Shown here: one piece after another, positions 38,215 through 51,655 of the stretch | Position numbering within the stretch: the first letter of the stretch is position 1 | How the letters are laid out: each line of letters opens with the position of its first letter | Assembly: GCA_003024785.1 (NCBI GenBank) | Contig: PUQB01000098.1 | Location: 868,805-932,804, forward strand | Direction: 5' to 3' | DNA from: Selaginella tamariscina | Taxonomy: Eukaryota; Streptophyta; Lycopodiopsida; Selaginellales; Selaginellaceae | DNA: 64,000 bases | Made by a program: the position numbers and the translations under genes | Notes under the pieces: model-generated | Database searches by the model: none | Told to the model about the DNA's origin: nothing | The model's input: only the letters and a program-made list of their open reading frames with translations

Positions 38215-38585
38215 ATGTTGCTCAGCAAGCCAGACGGTGGCGATGATAACTCTTTGAAATTAGCGCATGTTGCTTTACATCGTATTTTGCACATCACTAA
38301 TAGCACGATTATTCAAACGCTTCTCCAAACGTCATCTGGGAAAGGAACGTGAGTACATTATACGGACTTAAAACCAATTGTCATCCTTTGACACTCCACT
38401 TAAACTATTTTTTTATATATTTCATAATCAGTTTTGATTGTCTTCAAAAGGAGGTGTTACAATTACCTCAATCGGTTCCTCGGCACGGAGCAAATTCCAG
38501 GAGGTTCCACACCATGTATAATTTAGCATTTCTATTATTCTGTGCCTATCCTCAATGTGGAAAATGTTTAATAAGAATTTCCTAA
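38215..38585 (+). pseudogene. Possible two-exon gene fragment
   Basis: From 38215 one frame reads MLLSKPDGGDDNSLKLAHVA then LHRILHITNSTIIQTLLQTS SGKGT and a good donor (GTGAGT) near 38350. After an intron ending TTCAAAAG, EVLQLPQSVPRHGANSRRFH follows. Its composition is less AT-rich than its surroundings. I do not recognise the family, and no other exons are evident within 2 kb. Confidence 0.25.
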
Positions 38586-38589
38586 TGCA

Positions 38590-39024
38590 ACTTAATACAT
38601 TTGATTAGAAGTTTAAAAATTAATTTTCTACTGTAAGTTTTTACAAAAATTAATATAATAAGATTAGAAATTAAAATATTACACTTAATATTATATAAAC
38701 AATTCTAACAAGAATCTTAAACAATATATTTATGTAAAACATTATTGAATTGAATAAATAATGATGTCAAGAATTTAATGAAAGTCAACAGAGATTTACT
38801 TATCTTAAAAATGTTAATAATATTATTTTTATTATATTTATAATATCAAAACTATTCAAAATGTATTATATCACCATAATGATATCAATATCGAATTACT
38901 ATGCCTGAAATATACATTCATATTTTAAAAAATAAATTATATAAAATATGTAATTTTAAATATAACTCTGCATAAAACAAAGATTTAGCTGGTAAGATAA
39001 GAGGTGTATGTATATATGTATGTC

Positions 39025-39079
<55 letters not shown>

Positions 39080-40409
39080 CATATTTTTAAACTTTATCAT
39101 ATCCTTCTTACTATCCAGAAACCAATGCATTAATTTATATTTATAAATATATTTAAGTAACACTTTGTTTATATTGATTTTCATACTTCTTTTCCTTTCC
39201 GAACTGGCTTCTTCCTGGTGGAGTTCGTTAATATATATAATATTATATATTTACTAATATATACACATATTTCTACACAACGATCTCTAGGTTTTTGAAC
39301 CGGCAACAACTCCACATGTAATAATTATTGACTTGTTATATATAATTTTATAGCTATTTATTTTTAAATCATTTAATTAAACGTGCGAATCTTTGCCATT
39401 TTAAATTTCTATAACACATTAATATTAAAGTTATAAAATTAAGAAATTGTATATAGCTCTGGAAGAAAAAAACTGATGTATACAATTTTGTTATTATTTA
39501 TTTATTTCCTTTCATATGTTCACGTTTAATTCGATGCATGCAAACAAACAATCAAACTCTAGAAAGGCAGTTAAGTCATCTTGATTCGACTTGTATTTAT
39601 CTTGACTAATAGTATGTGTGTGTACACATACCTATACACGCGCGCATGCACAGGTATGTGTATAGTCAAGAAAAACACAAGCAATACACCTAGTCACACA
39701 CACACACACATCAAATACACTTACCTCTACCAGCAACCATGTTGTACATAAGAAGAAACAAGTGCAATAAAATGTGAACATACTTCCAAGTAATATATTA
39801 TAAGTTTAATATAAAGAATTAAAAAACAAAGGATATGGTTTATATAATATAACCATGGAATTACCTCCTGTGACGAAATGTGATAGTATTGGGTTTTTTA
39901 CGTTTTTCTTAAAAATGAAATTTTTTTTAATGAAATACATATATTATAAGTGTGACATCCTTTCTAGCAGAGCTGAGTTATTTTACTTTCTTGAAGTATG
40001 GAATCATTAATTTTAATAAGTTTTAAGATGTATTGTCAATATTAGATTATTATGGATTTATGACAAGAAAATAGAAGAATAAGATATTAAATAAATATGT
40101 ACCTTTATATTGACAAGCTAACAAACAACGTTATTTACTATTTATATTGTTTTTTTCTATTCCCATTCACGTGGTCTTGCTTGTATGGTGGGCTGTTTGT
40201 GTCTGTAGCTGGAAAAGAAAGAGTCTGGTTGATGTGCGTGCGTGCGTGTGCGAATTGTGTACAACAACTCAACAAAACAGTTGAATAATTACATAAGGGT
40301 GCTCTTTATTGTCTAAACTTGGAACATTGTAATATGCTCTTGTTAGTCTAAATCAAACAAATGTCGTCATCATCCATTGTTGAAACAACTTCTGTCATAT
40401 TTATATTCT
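38590..40409. other. Intergenic, AT-rich, (TG)n(TA)n tract
   Basis: A compound (TG)n then (TA)n microsatellite lies near 39023-39080. No gene was seen. Confidence 0.6.
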
Positions 40410-41628
40410 CTATGCAGTTAGGAACTCAATCCGCCCTTTCACACCTGAAATTTTTTTTCAATATTCACATGTTAATCCATCGTGCCTGCGTGTGTGTAAT
40501 ATAAAGATATATATGCTCAAACATTGATATACACAGCACACATACATGTTCTTCCATACAACAACCCAATCATATATATATAAAACACATATACATATTC
40601 TATGGTGTATATGTATACAACACATACGTACGTACTTTACCTAGTGTGTTCATCGTCGACTTTACCCCCGTAACCAAGCAAGGAGAACCCCTACTCATCT
40701 TCTTCCTAGAATGGTTAGCTTGTAAGATTGGAGATACCCGAATATTCTCAGGCTCGACATGTACGGCCGACTCCATGCTGATCTGCGAGATCCGTACAGC
40801 CCCCATGATCCTCTCTGGCAGCTCGTCCTCACTCTGCGCCTCCACCAAGAATGCCATGTCAACAGACACCGAGCTGACGTATCCAAGTGCCAGGTGGAGA
40901 ATGTAGCTTGCGACGGTGGAAGATCCAATGTCCACGTCGATCTCCAGGTAGTTTGGACCACGCATATAGCGACACGTTAACGCTCTCCCCAACAAACATG
41001 CCGCGTGGTTACCCACCGCCGTGCGGACTATCCAGGGTCCCTTAACCACCCGGTTTATTAGCTTAAACCTGTTGTTCCTGTACACGTACACATCAGTCGC
41101 ATATACACACTTCAACAACACCCAAATTCAATACCTGAAGGTATCGTCTTCACCGTGGATGAACTTATGAAGCAAGGTACCGGGAAGAATCGGCTCATCA
41201 ACAGCATAGTAGAAAATTGCACTGTGGTGCTCCTTCCCAGGAACTTGAAGATTCACTGCAACAATGAACGATTCCTTGGCTTCCTCAACTGCAGTCAAGA
41301 TCCGATGGTTGGATCTCGCCAGTACGTGGTCGAGCCTGGTAGAAGACCTGAGCCAATCCACGCCAACGGGCTCGAACAGCCATTTTTCTGCAGGAACCTT
41401 TGTCTTCTTCGAGAAATAGCTCGGTCCTCGAACATGAAACAGCTTCCCAGGAGGTGAAGACCACCCACCGATCCCTTTGTTCAGATCTACCTGCGCCAAT
41501 GATCCTCCTCGCCGACATTTCGATTTCCAGTCGGTAAATTCCTCCTCGGACGACTCGGAACTCGATCTTGCTGATGAGGAAGAGGAGGAAGACAGCGAGT
41601 AGCATGAATCTCTTCGCACTCTTGCCAT
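40410..41628 (-). CDS. DUF1336 / EDR2 C-terminal domain protein
   Basis: Exons 41628-41135, 41077-40641 and 40444-40410 splice in frame. After a Ser-rich acidic leader (MARVRRDSCYSLSSSSSSSA) the whole rest is the EDR2_C domain: WSSPPGKLFHVRGPSYFSKK, VPAEKWLFEPVGVDWLRSST, VNLQVPGKEHHSAIFYYAVD, DDTFRNNRFKLINRVVKGPW, IVRTAVGNHAACLLGRALTC, YLEIDVDIGSSTVASYILHL. It ends LGVKGRIEFLTA. In Arabidopsis EDR2 this domain follows PH and START domains; here both are absent, as in shorter DUF1336-only plant proteins. It is about 320 residues. A lipid- or membrane-related role is inferred from EDR2 only. The gene appears intact. Confidence 0.9.
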
Positions 41629-41759
41629 TCTTCTTCTTCCTGGTATCTAGTCATGCTTCAAATCGACCGGCCGAGCTACAAATTCATTTAATTGCTTGCA
41701 TAAAATTCTACACAAAGCCCAATATTTTCAATACATACCTGTTGAAATGACCGTCCAGT

Positions 41760-42851
41760 CCCTCCAAAAGTCCCCAATGACGCCTTCACACGGACCTGTA
41801 GGGTTATTTTTATTTTATTTTTTAAATAATTAAATATTTCTTTTATAGAATTAAACTAATTAAAAAATAACGCTGTGTTGCTGTAATATGTGAATCTCTG
41901 TGGAGTAGTAAAGTGATTTCTTTTAATAACAGGATTCTCACGTAAAACTACAATTAATTAAACTAATTCATCATTTGACGTTAAGTTTTTAACTGGTAAA
42001 ATTAAAATATATTATAAGTTAAAGGAACCATCCACTTTTATTATAAATTAAGGTTATGGTTTATAAATTATAATATCTGGAGACAGTGCAATACAAAATA
42101 ATTCACATACACATGATGATTTTATTTTGATGAATATGACAGCTTTGGAATATTTGCATTGCTCATAGTAATATTTTACAATCGTTCAAATATAATGACG
42201 GTGTGTGTGTTTGACTCTCTATATATGTGTATGTGTTTGCGTGTGTGTTTGACACATGTGTATGTACGTATACTGCCTTTCCATAAGATTCTTCTTTCAC
42301 TTTCCGTCCAAAACCCAAGTGGGATTCAAACAGTTGTTCAAAGTTCACACGCTCAACAGAGAACTTATATTATATTGTTATGCTAAGTATATTGTCTTAA
42401 TAATAGAGTATAGTTACTATTGTAGATGATTCATTTCCCACAACCTTCCTTGCTTATCCATGATAGCATTAGCAAATCTATATATGACAACAATATATAT
42501 ATTTGTCAATATTAATTCAAAAGTCAAGGACGACTTATTTACTTTTATGGGGACAACGCACGCGAACACCACATGTATACACGCACCCTCTGTGCCATTG
42601 AAAAAGATATACTTTAGAAGATTTTATGGTGTATATAATATTTTATCGTGTTCAGTAACTGCTATCTAGAACAAACTTAAATTATTATATTATTAATAAT
42701 ATATATATATAAATTATCTCAAGAGCATCGGATCACATAATGCATAAAATAACAAAGCAGCAGAGTTATAAGATGGACATACTTTAATAGTTAAATATAG
42801 CTACTGCATACGCATACGCATACACACACGTATGCATATGTGTATATTTAA
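41760..42851. other. Intergenic
   Basis: AT-rich sequence with short (GT)n tracts. No gene was seen. Confidence 0.55.
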
Positions 42852-43330
42852 TTATGTACTTATGTCTAGAAAAGCGTCCAATGCATCGGCCAGTTTTGGA
42901 GGCCATCTTCTAGTACTCCGGACCCAGTTTCGATCCTTATATCTTCCGTCCTGTAAAGTGTGTGTGTGTGTGTGAGAGAGAGAGATTTATAGAATAACAC
43001 ACGCACACGTGTGTGTGTGTGTGTGTGTAACACGTACTTCAAGACGTGTCCAGTTGGTTTCCGCCTCTGCTCTTAAGCCTTGTGCATACAAAGAAACGGC
43101 AAAAGCTGCTCTTATATCTGGAAACTGTAGATATGTGGTGTATAATACATATATACAATACACGTTTTTTGATATCTACGAACCTACACACACCATGCAT
43201 ACGTATATCTATTATATATGACTCACCTCAGGATATCTTCTCAAAAGAGATCGAAACTGTTTAATTGCATCATTTTGTCGACCAACTTCGTATAAAGCCT
43301 ATGTAAATGCATAATCAGAGATGCCTTGAA

Positions 43331-43378
<48 letters not shown>

Positions 43379-43900
43379 GTGTATATAGTTTTGAAAACAT
43401 ACCAGTGCATAATTCCCAGCAGCAAACGCAAACTGAGGTGCAAGTTTAATAGCCTTGCCATAGCTATGTAAAGCGTCATTCCATCTACCAAGAGCTCCCT
43501 GTTTAAGTTACATACCATAAAATTCTTATATATATATATATATTATGATATATACAATTCTATAGCATATATGTATACAAATAATATGCTTTATAAGACC
43601 TGCACATTTCCAAGATTATTCCAGGCTGCGGGGTCATCTGGTTGGCTCTGGAGAACAGCTTGGTAATCTGCTATGGCGTTGTCAAACATTTTCAACCTTT
43701 CCAAAGCTACTCCTCGGTTTAACACTGGATCAACTGCATATCTACAATATATATATATATATATATATAATACAGGATCATACTTAATTATTTAAATTAT
43801 AACGTGTTTCTAATAGTACTCACGGTGCTAAAAGTATGGATCGATCATAGTCCTCTAATGCTTCCTGTAACTTCCCCTGCAACTTACACCTTTGTAAGAA

Positions 43901-43953
<53 letters not shown>

Positions 43954-44752
43954 CACACACACACGGACGGACTTGCCTGTCTACTACGTGAATTTCCTCG
44001 GTTGCCATAAGCTCTAGATAATATATCGGAAACCCACTCGGCATTCACACCTTCACACGCATTTACTACTTCGCTCCATAATCTCTCCTCTTGCTCAACC
44101 TTGTGAGGAGTATATACAACCAGTAAGGAGTATATATATATGCATATATTTATCTATGCATGTGTATGTGTGAGTACACAAACGGACATATAGCACATGT
44201 TAAGGCTATATATATATCCACACACACACATACAAAATTGGAAACAAAGAATTCGGAAGTGAACTATTACTGGTTTCTGAATATATTTATGTAAAGTCTC
44301 TATGGGTGCTTACTGCTTATTTGTTTGATAACACACACACACACACGCGCGAACTCACAGTATTTGAGAGCAATGCCTTCTCAAATGTAGTGGCAGCGTT
44401 CCGAAGGCGTTGATCAGCAGCATCAAACGGGTGTGTAGGAGCTTTAGAGGGATCAATTTTAGCTGGAAACCAGGCCAGTGCATTATAACTATTTGAACTT
44501 GAAACTGATATAAACGTTGAAGCAGCTAACAAGGCTCGTCTCTTTGTTGCAGTAAGTTTCAACTAATTGTCAATAAAAATCAATAGGAAAAAAGAAAAAC
44601 TCTAAAATATCACACACACACACACACACACACATATCACATACATATAATCATTTTATAATATAAGCTTACCATTTGAGTTTGAATTGAGGCTTTCTCA
44701 ATTGTTGCAGATATGGGAGTACCTCTTGTAAGACCATTGCCATGGCTTTTCC
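42852..44752 (-). CDS. Plastid-type TPR protein, 5' exon not found
   Basis: From high to low coordinates the exons read TPISATIEKASIQTQM, LKLTATKRRALLAASTFISV, WFPAKIDPSKAPTHPFDAAD, EERLWSEVVNACEGVNAEWV, AYGNRGNSRSRQGKLQEALE, VDPVLNRGVALERLKMFDNA, PDDPAAWNNLGNVQ, ALHSYGKAIKLAPQFAFAAG and ALYEVGRQNDAIKQFRSLLR. The last exon is RWPPKLADALDAFLDIST, with stop 42852-42854. This is the order of a small plant family of TPR proteins usually predicted to be in chloroplasts. At least three TPRs are visible. The first exon boundary seen is an acceptor at 44752; the start codon and transit peptide should lie further right, where I see only transposon debris. Introns contain (GT)n, (GA)n and (TA)n. Confidence 0.8.
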
Positions 44753-45029
44753 CTAAATTGATTATGAACGATATGCTAGATAACATGTGATTATTAATTT
44801 TGTCATTTGAGTTAATAAAATATTAATTTCGTTACTTGTTATACTTTAAGTGTTATTTTGTTTCGAAGGGTAGACTTTATAAATTAGAAATACGATCAGT
44901 GGATGTGAAACAACTTGAATTTTATTTGTATTAAGATATTTCTATTTATAAGAAAAATCTTAAAAGAGTGTTCAAGCATTTTATATATATTAAAGAATAT
45001 ATATAAACTAGTTAAAGCCAATTATTCAA

Positions 45030-46180
45030 AACGTTGGACATGAGAAATATTATACAGTTTGTAATTGATAATGCGTAACTACGTGATCAAAGACTTCCCC
45101 CTTATTGGTGCATGATGTTGTGTAGTCATCTCTTAGATTTTACATTAAAGATTTTAGCAAGTTGGACTGAGTCACTTTTTTAGTTAAAAGATGTTAAAGG
45201 CTTGTGTCAATCTTTATAAGAGTCCAAAGCTCCTAGTTGCTTTGTGGAAGATTGCTTTTAGAGACATCGTAAAACCTACTATTACTCGCTTCTTACAAAG
45301 AGTATGCTAAAAACATGCTGGTGATTAATGAGTGATACCAACACTAAAATAAAACAGAAGCAACTTTTTTGATAAAGAACTTTCGTTTTTGAATAAGATG
45401 TATGCTTATGATTTCTATATCAAAGGTCCTTAGAGTTGCTAACAAAATAGGAGCAACCCATGGGCATTATTTTTGAACTGATGGATCATATGTAAGAATG
45501 TTTGTTAAAGTTGGCTAATGATGGTATAGTTGATGAGCAAAAGGTCGTTACCATTAGAGAGTTTATTTAGTTGAGCCTAAGTTAAAAATAAGTTAATGAA
45601 ACATAAAACCATAATGTAAACAAAATTGCTAGGTTATACTACATAACAAATTACAAAGTGTTGGTAATGTTTGTATCCTTTATGGATGAATGATGCAAAA
45701 GATAATGAAACAAAAGGAACTTTTATTGATTACATTGAGCTTATTGCTTTAGTGACTTGGAAAAACAAAGAAATCTTACTTTGTGATATAAACAATTTTT
45801 GGGGACATGCAACAAGTGATATGTGTGATTACTTACTACAATCGAAGCATGCTTTTGAAAAGGTATAATGGTGGGAAGAATATGGTAAGTTATAGTAATT
45901 GACTTTATAAATTCTTAATCAGCATGTGTCTGTTTCTACTACAGAGAAACAAAATGTGTTTGACATAAATCAATCAAAGGGATAAAGCTTAAGAATATGG
46001 AAAAGCTTGTCTATTGTTACATTATAAAACCATAGAAGAAAGAGACATGTAAGCTTATGGAAGTCAATATTAATAATATCAATTTGAAAACAGTGTGAAG
46101 ATTGTTGAAGATATAATAAAATAGAACAGTTTGAAGAGTTATTAAACTCTATAGAAGATGAAAAATGAGTTTGTGTGGAT
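45030..46180 (+). mobile_element. Decayed hAT-family transposase
   Basis: A broken plus-strand reading keeps hAT landmarks in order. VIDNA is the second catalytic Asp region. YWCMMLCSHLLDFTLKDFSK stands at the place of the WxxCAAHxLDLxLKDI motif. Then come DIVKPTITRF (the LVRPxITRF motif) and WWEEYGKL followed by text at the place of the dimerisation domain. Frequent stops and frame changes show it is dead. Terminal repeats were not identified. It lies directly upstream of the TPR gene. Confidence 0.6.
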
Positions 46181-46750
46181 TTGAAATTAGTCTATGTGGT
46201 GGTTTTTATTTGACCCAAGTTTGAGTTTGAATATAAGTTATTTAAATATTTCTTTTCACTTTCTTTAAGGTTTTTCGCATTTAGTTACTCTAAAACCAAA
46301 TTCACATTTAGATGCTTTGGCACTCATAAACGTATTTGTAACGTTTGATTGTTCAATGGCAAGTATGATTATAATATTGTTATGATACTTTAGTTGTTAG
46401 AAACTTTAACAAAATAATGAATTGTTTTAATGGAAATTTCAAATGCTTATGTGATATGTCCTTTATTAAATTAAATTGAGAACTTAAATACAACTTAATT
46501 ACACACTTAGTTTACACGAGTTTGAATGCATGTTAAATACATTATTTCCACATCTCATGTTCACTTTCTGATTGGTCTTATTAAAATCTTTACAAAAATT
46601 TCTATTGCTAGATATATCATACCAATTGTACTAAATAACAACTTATTTATCTCACTTCTTGTTTTATAAAAAGAAAGATAAGAATATGCACATCGATAGT
46701 TAAGCTTGAATTTCATCTACCAAAAAATCTTTATGTCACTCTGCTTTTAT

Positions 46751-46856
46751 TACTTTCTATCAATACAAAAAAATTAAAATTAAATAATATAACATGCCTT
46801 ATTACTTCCTATAAGTACAAAAAAAATTAAAATTAAACAATATAACATGCCATTAT
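46751..46856. repeat. Direct tandem duplication of about 53 bp
   Basis: ATTACTTTCTATCAATACAA...ATATAACATGCC is followed at once by a near copy, ATTACTTCCTATAAGTACAA...ATATAACATGCC. Confidence 0.8.
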
Positions 46857-47479
46857 GACTTAAACACTAACCTCTTCACCCAAATATGCAATTCATGTTG
46901 TGTAATTCTTTTACGAGTTCAGTTATTTGTTTCTTTCTACTTGTGATTTACATAAATTTCTTTATTTATTCTAGTCTATTGCATCTCCATTAAAAATAAA
47001 AGTAAGGTATACTTCAACCTCATAATGTTAGATATGTATGAGTACCTTAAGTTATGTAATGAAGTATATATAGAAACCACATTTCAATTCAAGGGAGAGG
47101 GCATGTTGTGCACTAACATGGTAATCATAGAGTTCCATACAATTTTCCATGCCATTCATAGAAAATCCCATTCATGGTATCGAGGACATGTTCATGGCCT
47201 AAAATTATGTGCACAATTATATTATAGTGATGTACATAATTCATAAATGTCTTGAGTATCAAGGATGATTTTTTTTTAATTAAGACATATGAAGACCCAA
47301 AATGACATAAGAATGACCATGGATTTATGAATAACAGTTGAGCAACTAGACTATGCACTCTTCATAGTTAATGATTTATGGATAATAATTGAGCAACTAA
47401 AATATATGCACTTTTCATTATAACCATAGAGTTTTCTTTACATAAAAGAGGGAAATATGTATTTTCAACTTCTTCCCAA

Positions 47480-50400
47480 CAATAATTAAACTCGAGACAC
47501 CCCCATCTTGGATCAAACTTGTGACCTTGGATTGGATGCACCATCCTAAGTGTTGAGAACTAAGTATCCCCATCCAAGGCCCTAGCAAATATTGAACTTG
47601 AGGCTGGCCCTAGCAGGGATCAAACACAGAGCCTCGAACAAGATGCACCATCCTTAGTGCTAAGGATCCATCCAAGGATAAACTCTTGGCCTTGGATGGA
47701 GATGCACAATCCTTGGTGCCGAGGACAAAGCATCATCTGAGGCATTAAAGAGGATTAAACTCGAGGTTGCCCTTAACGAAGATTGAACTTAAAACTATCC
47801 CTAGTGAGGATTAAACTCAAAGTTGCCTCTAGCGAGGATTGAATTTGTGGCTTTAGATAGGATGGCATTGTCCTTTGTGTTGAGGTCAAAGCAGCCCATC
47901 TGAGGCCCCAACAAGAATTGAACTCAAGGTCACCCCAATTGAGGATCAAACTTGAGGCCGCCCCTGTTGAGGATCGAACTCAAGGCCACCCCTAGTAATT
48001 GTTGAGGATAAAACTTAAGGCCACCCCCAATGAGGTTGAACTCGAAGCCGCCCCAGTGAGGTTGAACTCGAAGCTTCCCCTAGTGAGGATTGAAGCCCCC
48101 CCTTGTGAGGATCAAGTTTGTGGCCTTGAACGGGATGGCAATCTGATGTTGTGAGTTTGATACTTGTTGGGGCCTCGGCCAAGGAAGGAGCATCCCTATC
48201 TAAAGCGCCAATGAGGATCAAACTCGAGGCTGCCATTGTTGAGGATTGAATTCATGGCCCCCCAATGAGGATTAAACTCAAAGGATACTCCATCCTCGGC
48301 ACCAACGAGGATCAAACTCAAGGCTGCCAATGTTGAGGATTAAACTCAAGGCTGCCAATGTTGAGGATTAAACTCAAAGCTGCCCCTAATGAGAACTAAG
48401 CTCACGGCCTTGGACATGATGTCAGTCCAAGGCACCAACAAAGATCGAACTCGAGGCCACCCTTGTTAAGGATCAAACTTGAGGCCACCATGGGTAAAAT
48501 CAAAATCTAGGCCGCTCATGGGAGGATCGAACTCAAGGCCACCCTTGGGGAGGATTAAACTCGAGGCCACCCTTATTAAGGATCAAACTTGAGGCTGCCC
48601 ATGGGAGGATTTAACTCTAGGCCACACCCATGGGGAAGATGGAAATCTAGGCTACCCTTAGGGAGGATCAATCTCTAGGCCACCCCTGGGGAGGATCAAC
48701 CTAGCGAGGATCATACTCAAGGCCATCTCAATAAGGTTGAACATGAAGCCACCCTTAACAAGGATCAAACTCGTAACCTCAGAAGGGATGCACTATCATC
48801 AGCACTGAGGATGGTGCATCCTCGTGTTTGAGGCCCCAACAATGGCATTGTTCTCAGAATCAAACTCAAGGCTACTCCTAGTGAGGATCAAATATGCAGC
48901 CTTGCACAAGACGCACCATCCTTAGCCCCAAGGATTATGCATCCTTGTGTTAAAAGCCTCAAACGAGATGCAGCATCCTTAGCACCAATGACTATGCATC
49001 TCCGTGTCAAAGGCCCCAACAAGATTGAACTTGTAGCCTTGGACGGGATGCTTTGTCCTTCCAAAGAGAATCAAACTTGAGGCTGCTCCCTTGAGAATTA
49101 TGCATACTTGTGTTAAAAGCCTCAGGCGAGATGCACCATCCTCAGCATCAATGACTATGCATCCTCGTGTTAGAGGCCCCAACAAGATTGAACTTGTAGC
49201 CTTGGACGGGATGCTTTGTCCTTCCAAAGAGAATTAAACTTGAGGTTGCTCCTCCGAGGATTATGCATCCTTGTGTTAAAAGCCTCAAATGAGATGCACC
49301 ATCCTCAGCATCGATAACCATGCATCCTCGTGTTAGAGGCCCCAATGAGATTGAACTTGTAGCCTTGGACGGGATGCTTTGTCTTCTAAAGAGAATCAAA
49401 CTTGAGGCTGCTCCCCCAAGAATTATGCATCCTTGTGTTAAAAGCCTCAGACAAGATGTACCATCCTCAGCATTGATGACTATGCATCCCCGTGTTAGAG
49501 GCCCCAACGAGATTGAACTTGTAGCCTTGGACGGGATGCTTTGTCCTTCCAAAGAGAATTAAACTTGAGGTTGCTCCTCCGAGGATTATGCATCCTTGTG
49601 TTAAAAGCCTCAGACGAGATGCACCATCCTCAGCATCGATAACTATGCATCCCTGTGTTAGAGGCCCCAACGAGATTGAACTTGTAGCCTTGGACGGGAT
49701 GCTTTGTCCTTCTAAAGAGAATCAAACTTGAGGTTGCTCCCCCGAGAATTATGCATCCTTGTGTTAAAAGCTTCAGACAAGATGCACCATCCTCAACATC
49801 AATGACTATGCATCCCTGTGTTAGAGGCCCCAACGAGATTGAACTTGTAGCCTTGGACGGGATGCTTTGTCCTTCCAAAGAGAATTGAACTTGAGGTTGC
49901 TCCTCCGAGGATTATGCATCCTTGTGTTAAAAGCCTCAGACGAGATGCACTATCCTCAGCACTGATGACTATGCATCCCCATGTTAGAGGCCCCAACGAT
50001 GGCACTATTCTTAGTGAGAATCAAACTCAAGGTTGCTCCTAGCAAGGATCCAACATGCAGCCTTGAACAAGATGCACCATCCTTAGCCCCGAGGATTATG
50101 CCTCCATGTGTTAGATGAGATGCACCATCCTCAGCACTGCATCCCCATGTTAGAAGCCCCAACGAGATTGAACTTGTAGCCTTGGACGGGATGCTTTATC
50201 CTTCCAAAGAGAATCTAACTTGAGACATGTTAAAAGCGTCAGACGAGATGCACCATCCTCAGCACCAATGACTATGCATCCCCATGTCAAAGGCCCCAAC
50301 GAAATTGATCTTGTAGCCTTGGATGGGATGCTTTGTCCTTCCAAAGAGAATTCAACTTGAGGTTGCTCCCAATGAGGATTGAACATGTGGCCTCGGGATG

Positions 50401-51655
50401 CACCGTCCAAGGTCTTGAACTCGCAACCTCGAATGGGATGCACCATTTTTGATGGTGAGGATGGAGCATCCCGTACGAGGCTCAATGAGGATTGAATTTG
50501 AGGTTACCCTAGTGAGGATCAATCTCAAAGCTACCCCTAGCGAGGATTGAACTCATGGCATTAGATGAGAACCATGACAACTTCAAGATCAAACTCATGG
50601 CATCAAATGGGAGTCAAGACATGGCTTCAAGATTGAGCTCATGGGATCAGATGGGAGCTAGGAGATGACTTCGAGATCAAACTCACGGTATTAGATGGGA
50701 GCCAGGACAAAGCATTTGTTCGAGGCCCTATCAAGGATTGAATTTGAGGCCACCCCATGTGAAGATCTAACTTGAGGCTGCCCTTTGCAATGAGGTCACC
50801 CCCCATGAGGATTGAACTCGTAACCTTTTATGCGCCCCTAATAAGATCAAACTTGAAGCCACCCCTAGTGAGGATCAAACTTGAGGCTGCCCTTAGCGAT
50901 GAGGTCACCCCATGAGGATCAAACTTGTAACCTCAAATGTGTCCCAACAAGGATCGAACCCAAGGCCACCCCAAGTGAGGATTGAACTTGAGGCTGCCGT
51001 TGGCAACAGAGGATCAATCTTGAAGCTGCTCATAGTGAGGATTGAACTCATGACATCAGATGGGAGCCAGGATGCCAATAAGGATCAAACCCGAGGCCAC
51101 CCCAAGTGAGGATAAAACTTGTGGCCTTGGATGGTGCATTAGTGAGGATCAAACTCGTGGCCTTGGATGAGGAACCTCGAATGTATCCCCAACAAGGATC
51201 AAACCCAAGGCCAACCCAAGTGAGGATTGAACTCATGGCCTTGGATGAGGATCAAACTCGTAACCTCAAATGTGTCCCAACAAGGATCAAACCCAAGGCC
51301 AACCCAAGTGAGGATCAAACTCGTGGCCTTGGATGGTGCATCAATGAGAATCGAACTTGTGGCCTTGGATGGGATGCACCATAGTGAGAGGACAATGCAT
51401 CCCCATGTTCGAGAGGCTCAAGTGAGGATCGAACTTGCAACTTTGGACATGACATCACAACTTTGATACTTGCCTCAAGGGGATGCTCCATCCTCGACAA
51501 GTATCGAACTCACGACCACCCCAACAAGGATCAAACTAATAGTCTCATACATGAGATGCACCATCCTCAGTGTGAGGATGGTGCATCACCTTTGAAACCC
51601 CTAGAGAGGATCAAACTCAAGACCATCCCTTACATAGGCTTATTGTGGTATTCCT
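47480..51655. repeat. Degenerate satellite built on the word GAGGATCAAACTCGAGGCC
   Basis: About 4.2 kb consists of diverged copies of a short unit (GAGGAT[C/T][A/G]AACT[C/T][A/G/T]AGGCC...CCCC) spaced roughly 25-60 bp apart. Long open frames occur in several phases only because the units lack stops; their translations are repetitive and have no domain. GC content is higher than in the flanks. The array stops abruptly at 51655, where Ty3-type coding remnants begin. Confidence 0.85.
48955..49990. repeat. Six tandem copies of a 162-163 bp higher-order unit
   Basis: The marker TTGGACGGGATGCTTTGTC recurs at about 49039, 49202, 49364, 49527, 49690 and 49852, steps of 162 or 163 bp. Each unit also has ATGCACCATCCTCAGCA, TGACTATGCATCC.CGTG and GGATTATGCATCCTTGTG. 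Copies differ at a few per cent. Further single, more diverged copies lie near 50181 and 50319. Confidence 0.9.

Noticed and set aside
48979-50485. A family of open reading frames with text like PLTRGCIVIDAEDGASRLRL
   Set aside because: They are translations of the 162-bp satellite in several phases on both strands, with no domain and no splice or start context.
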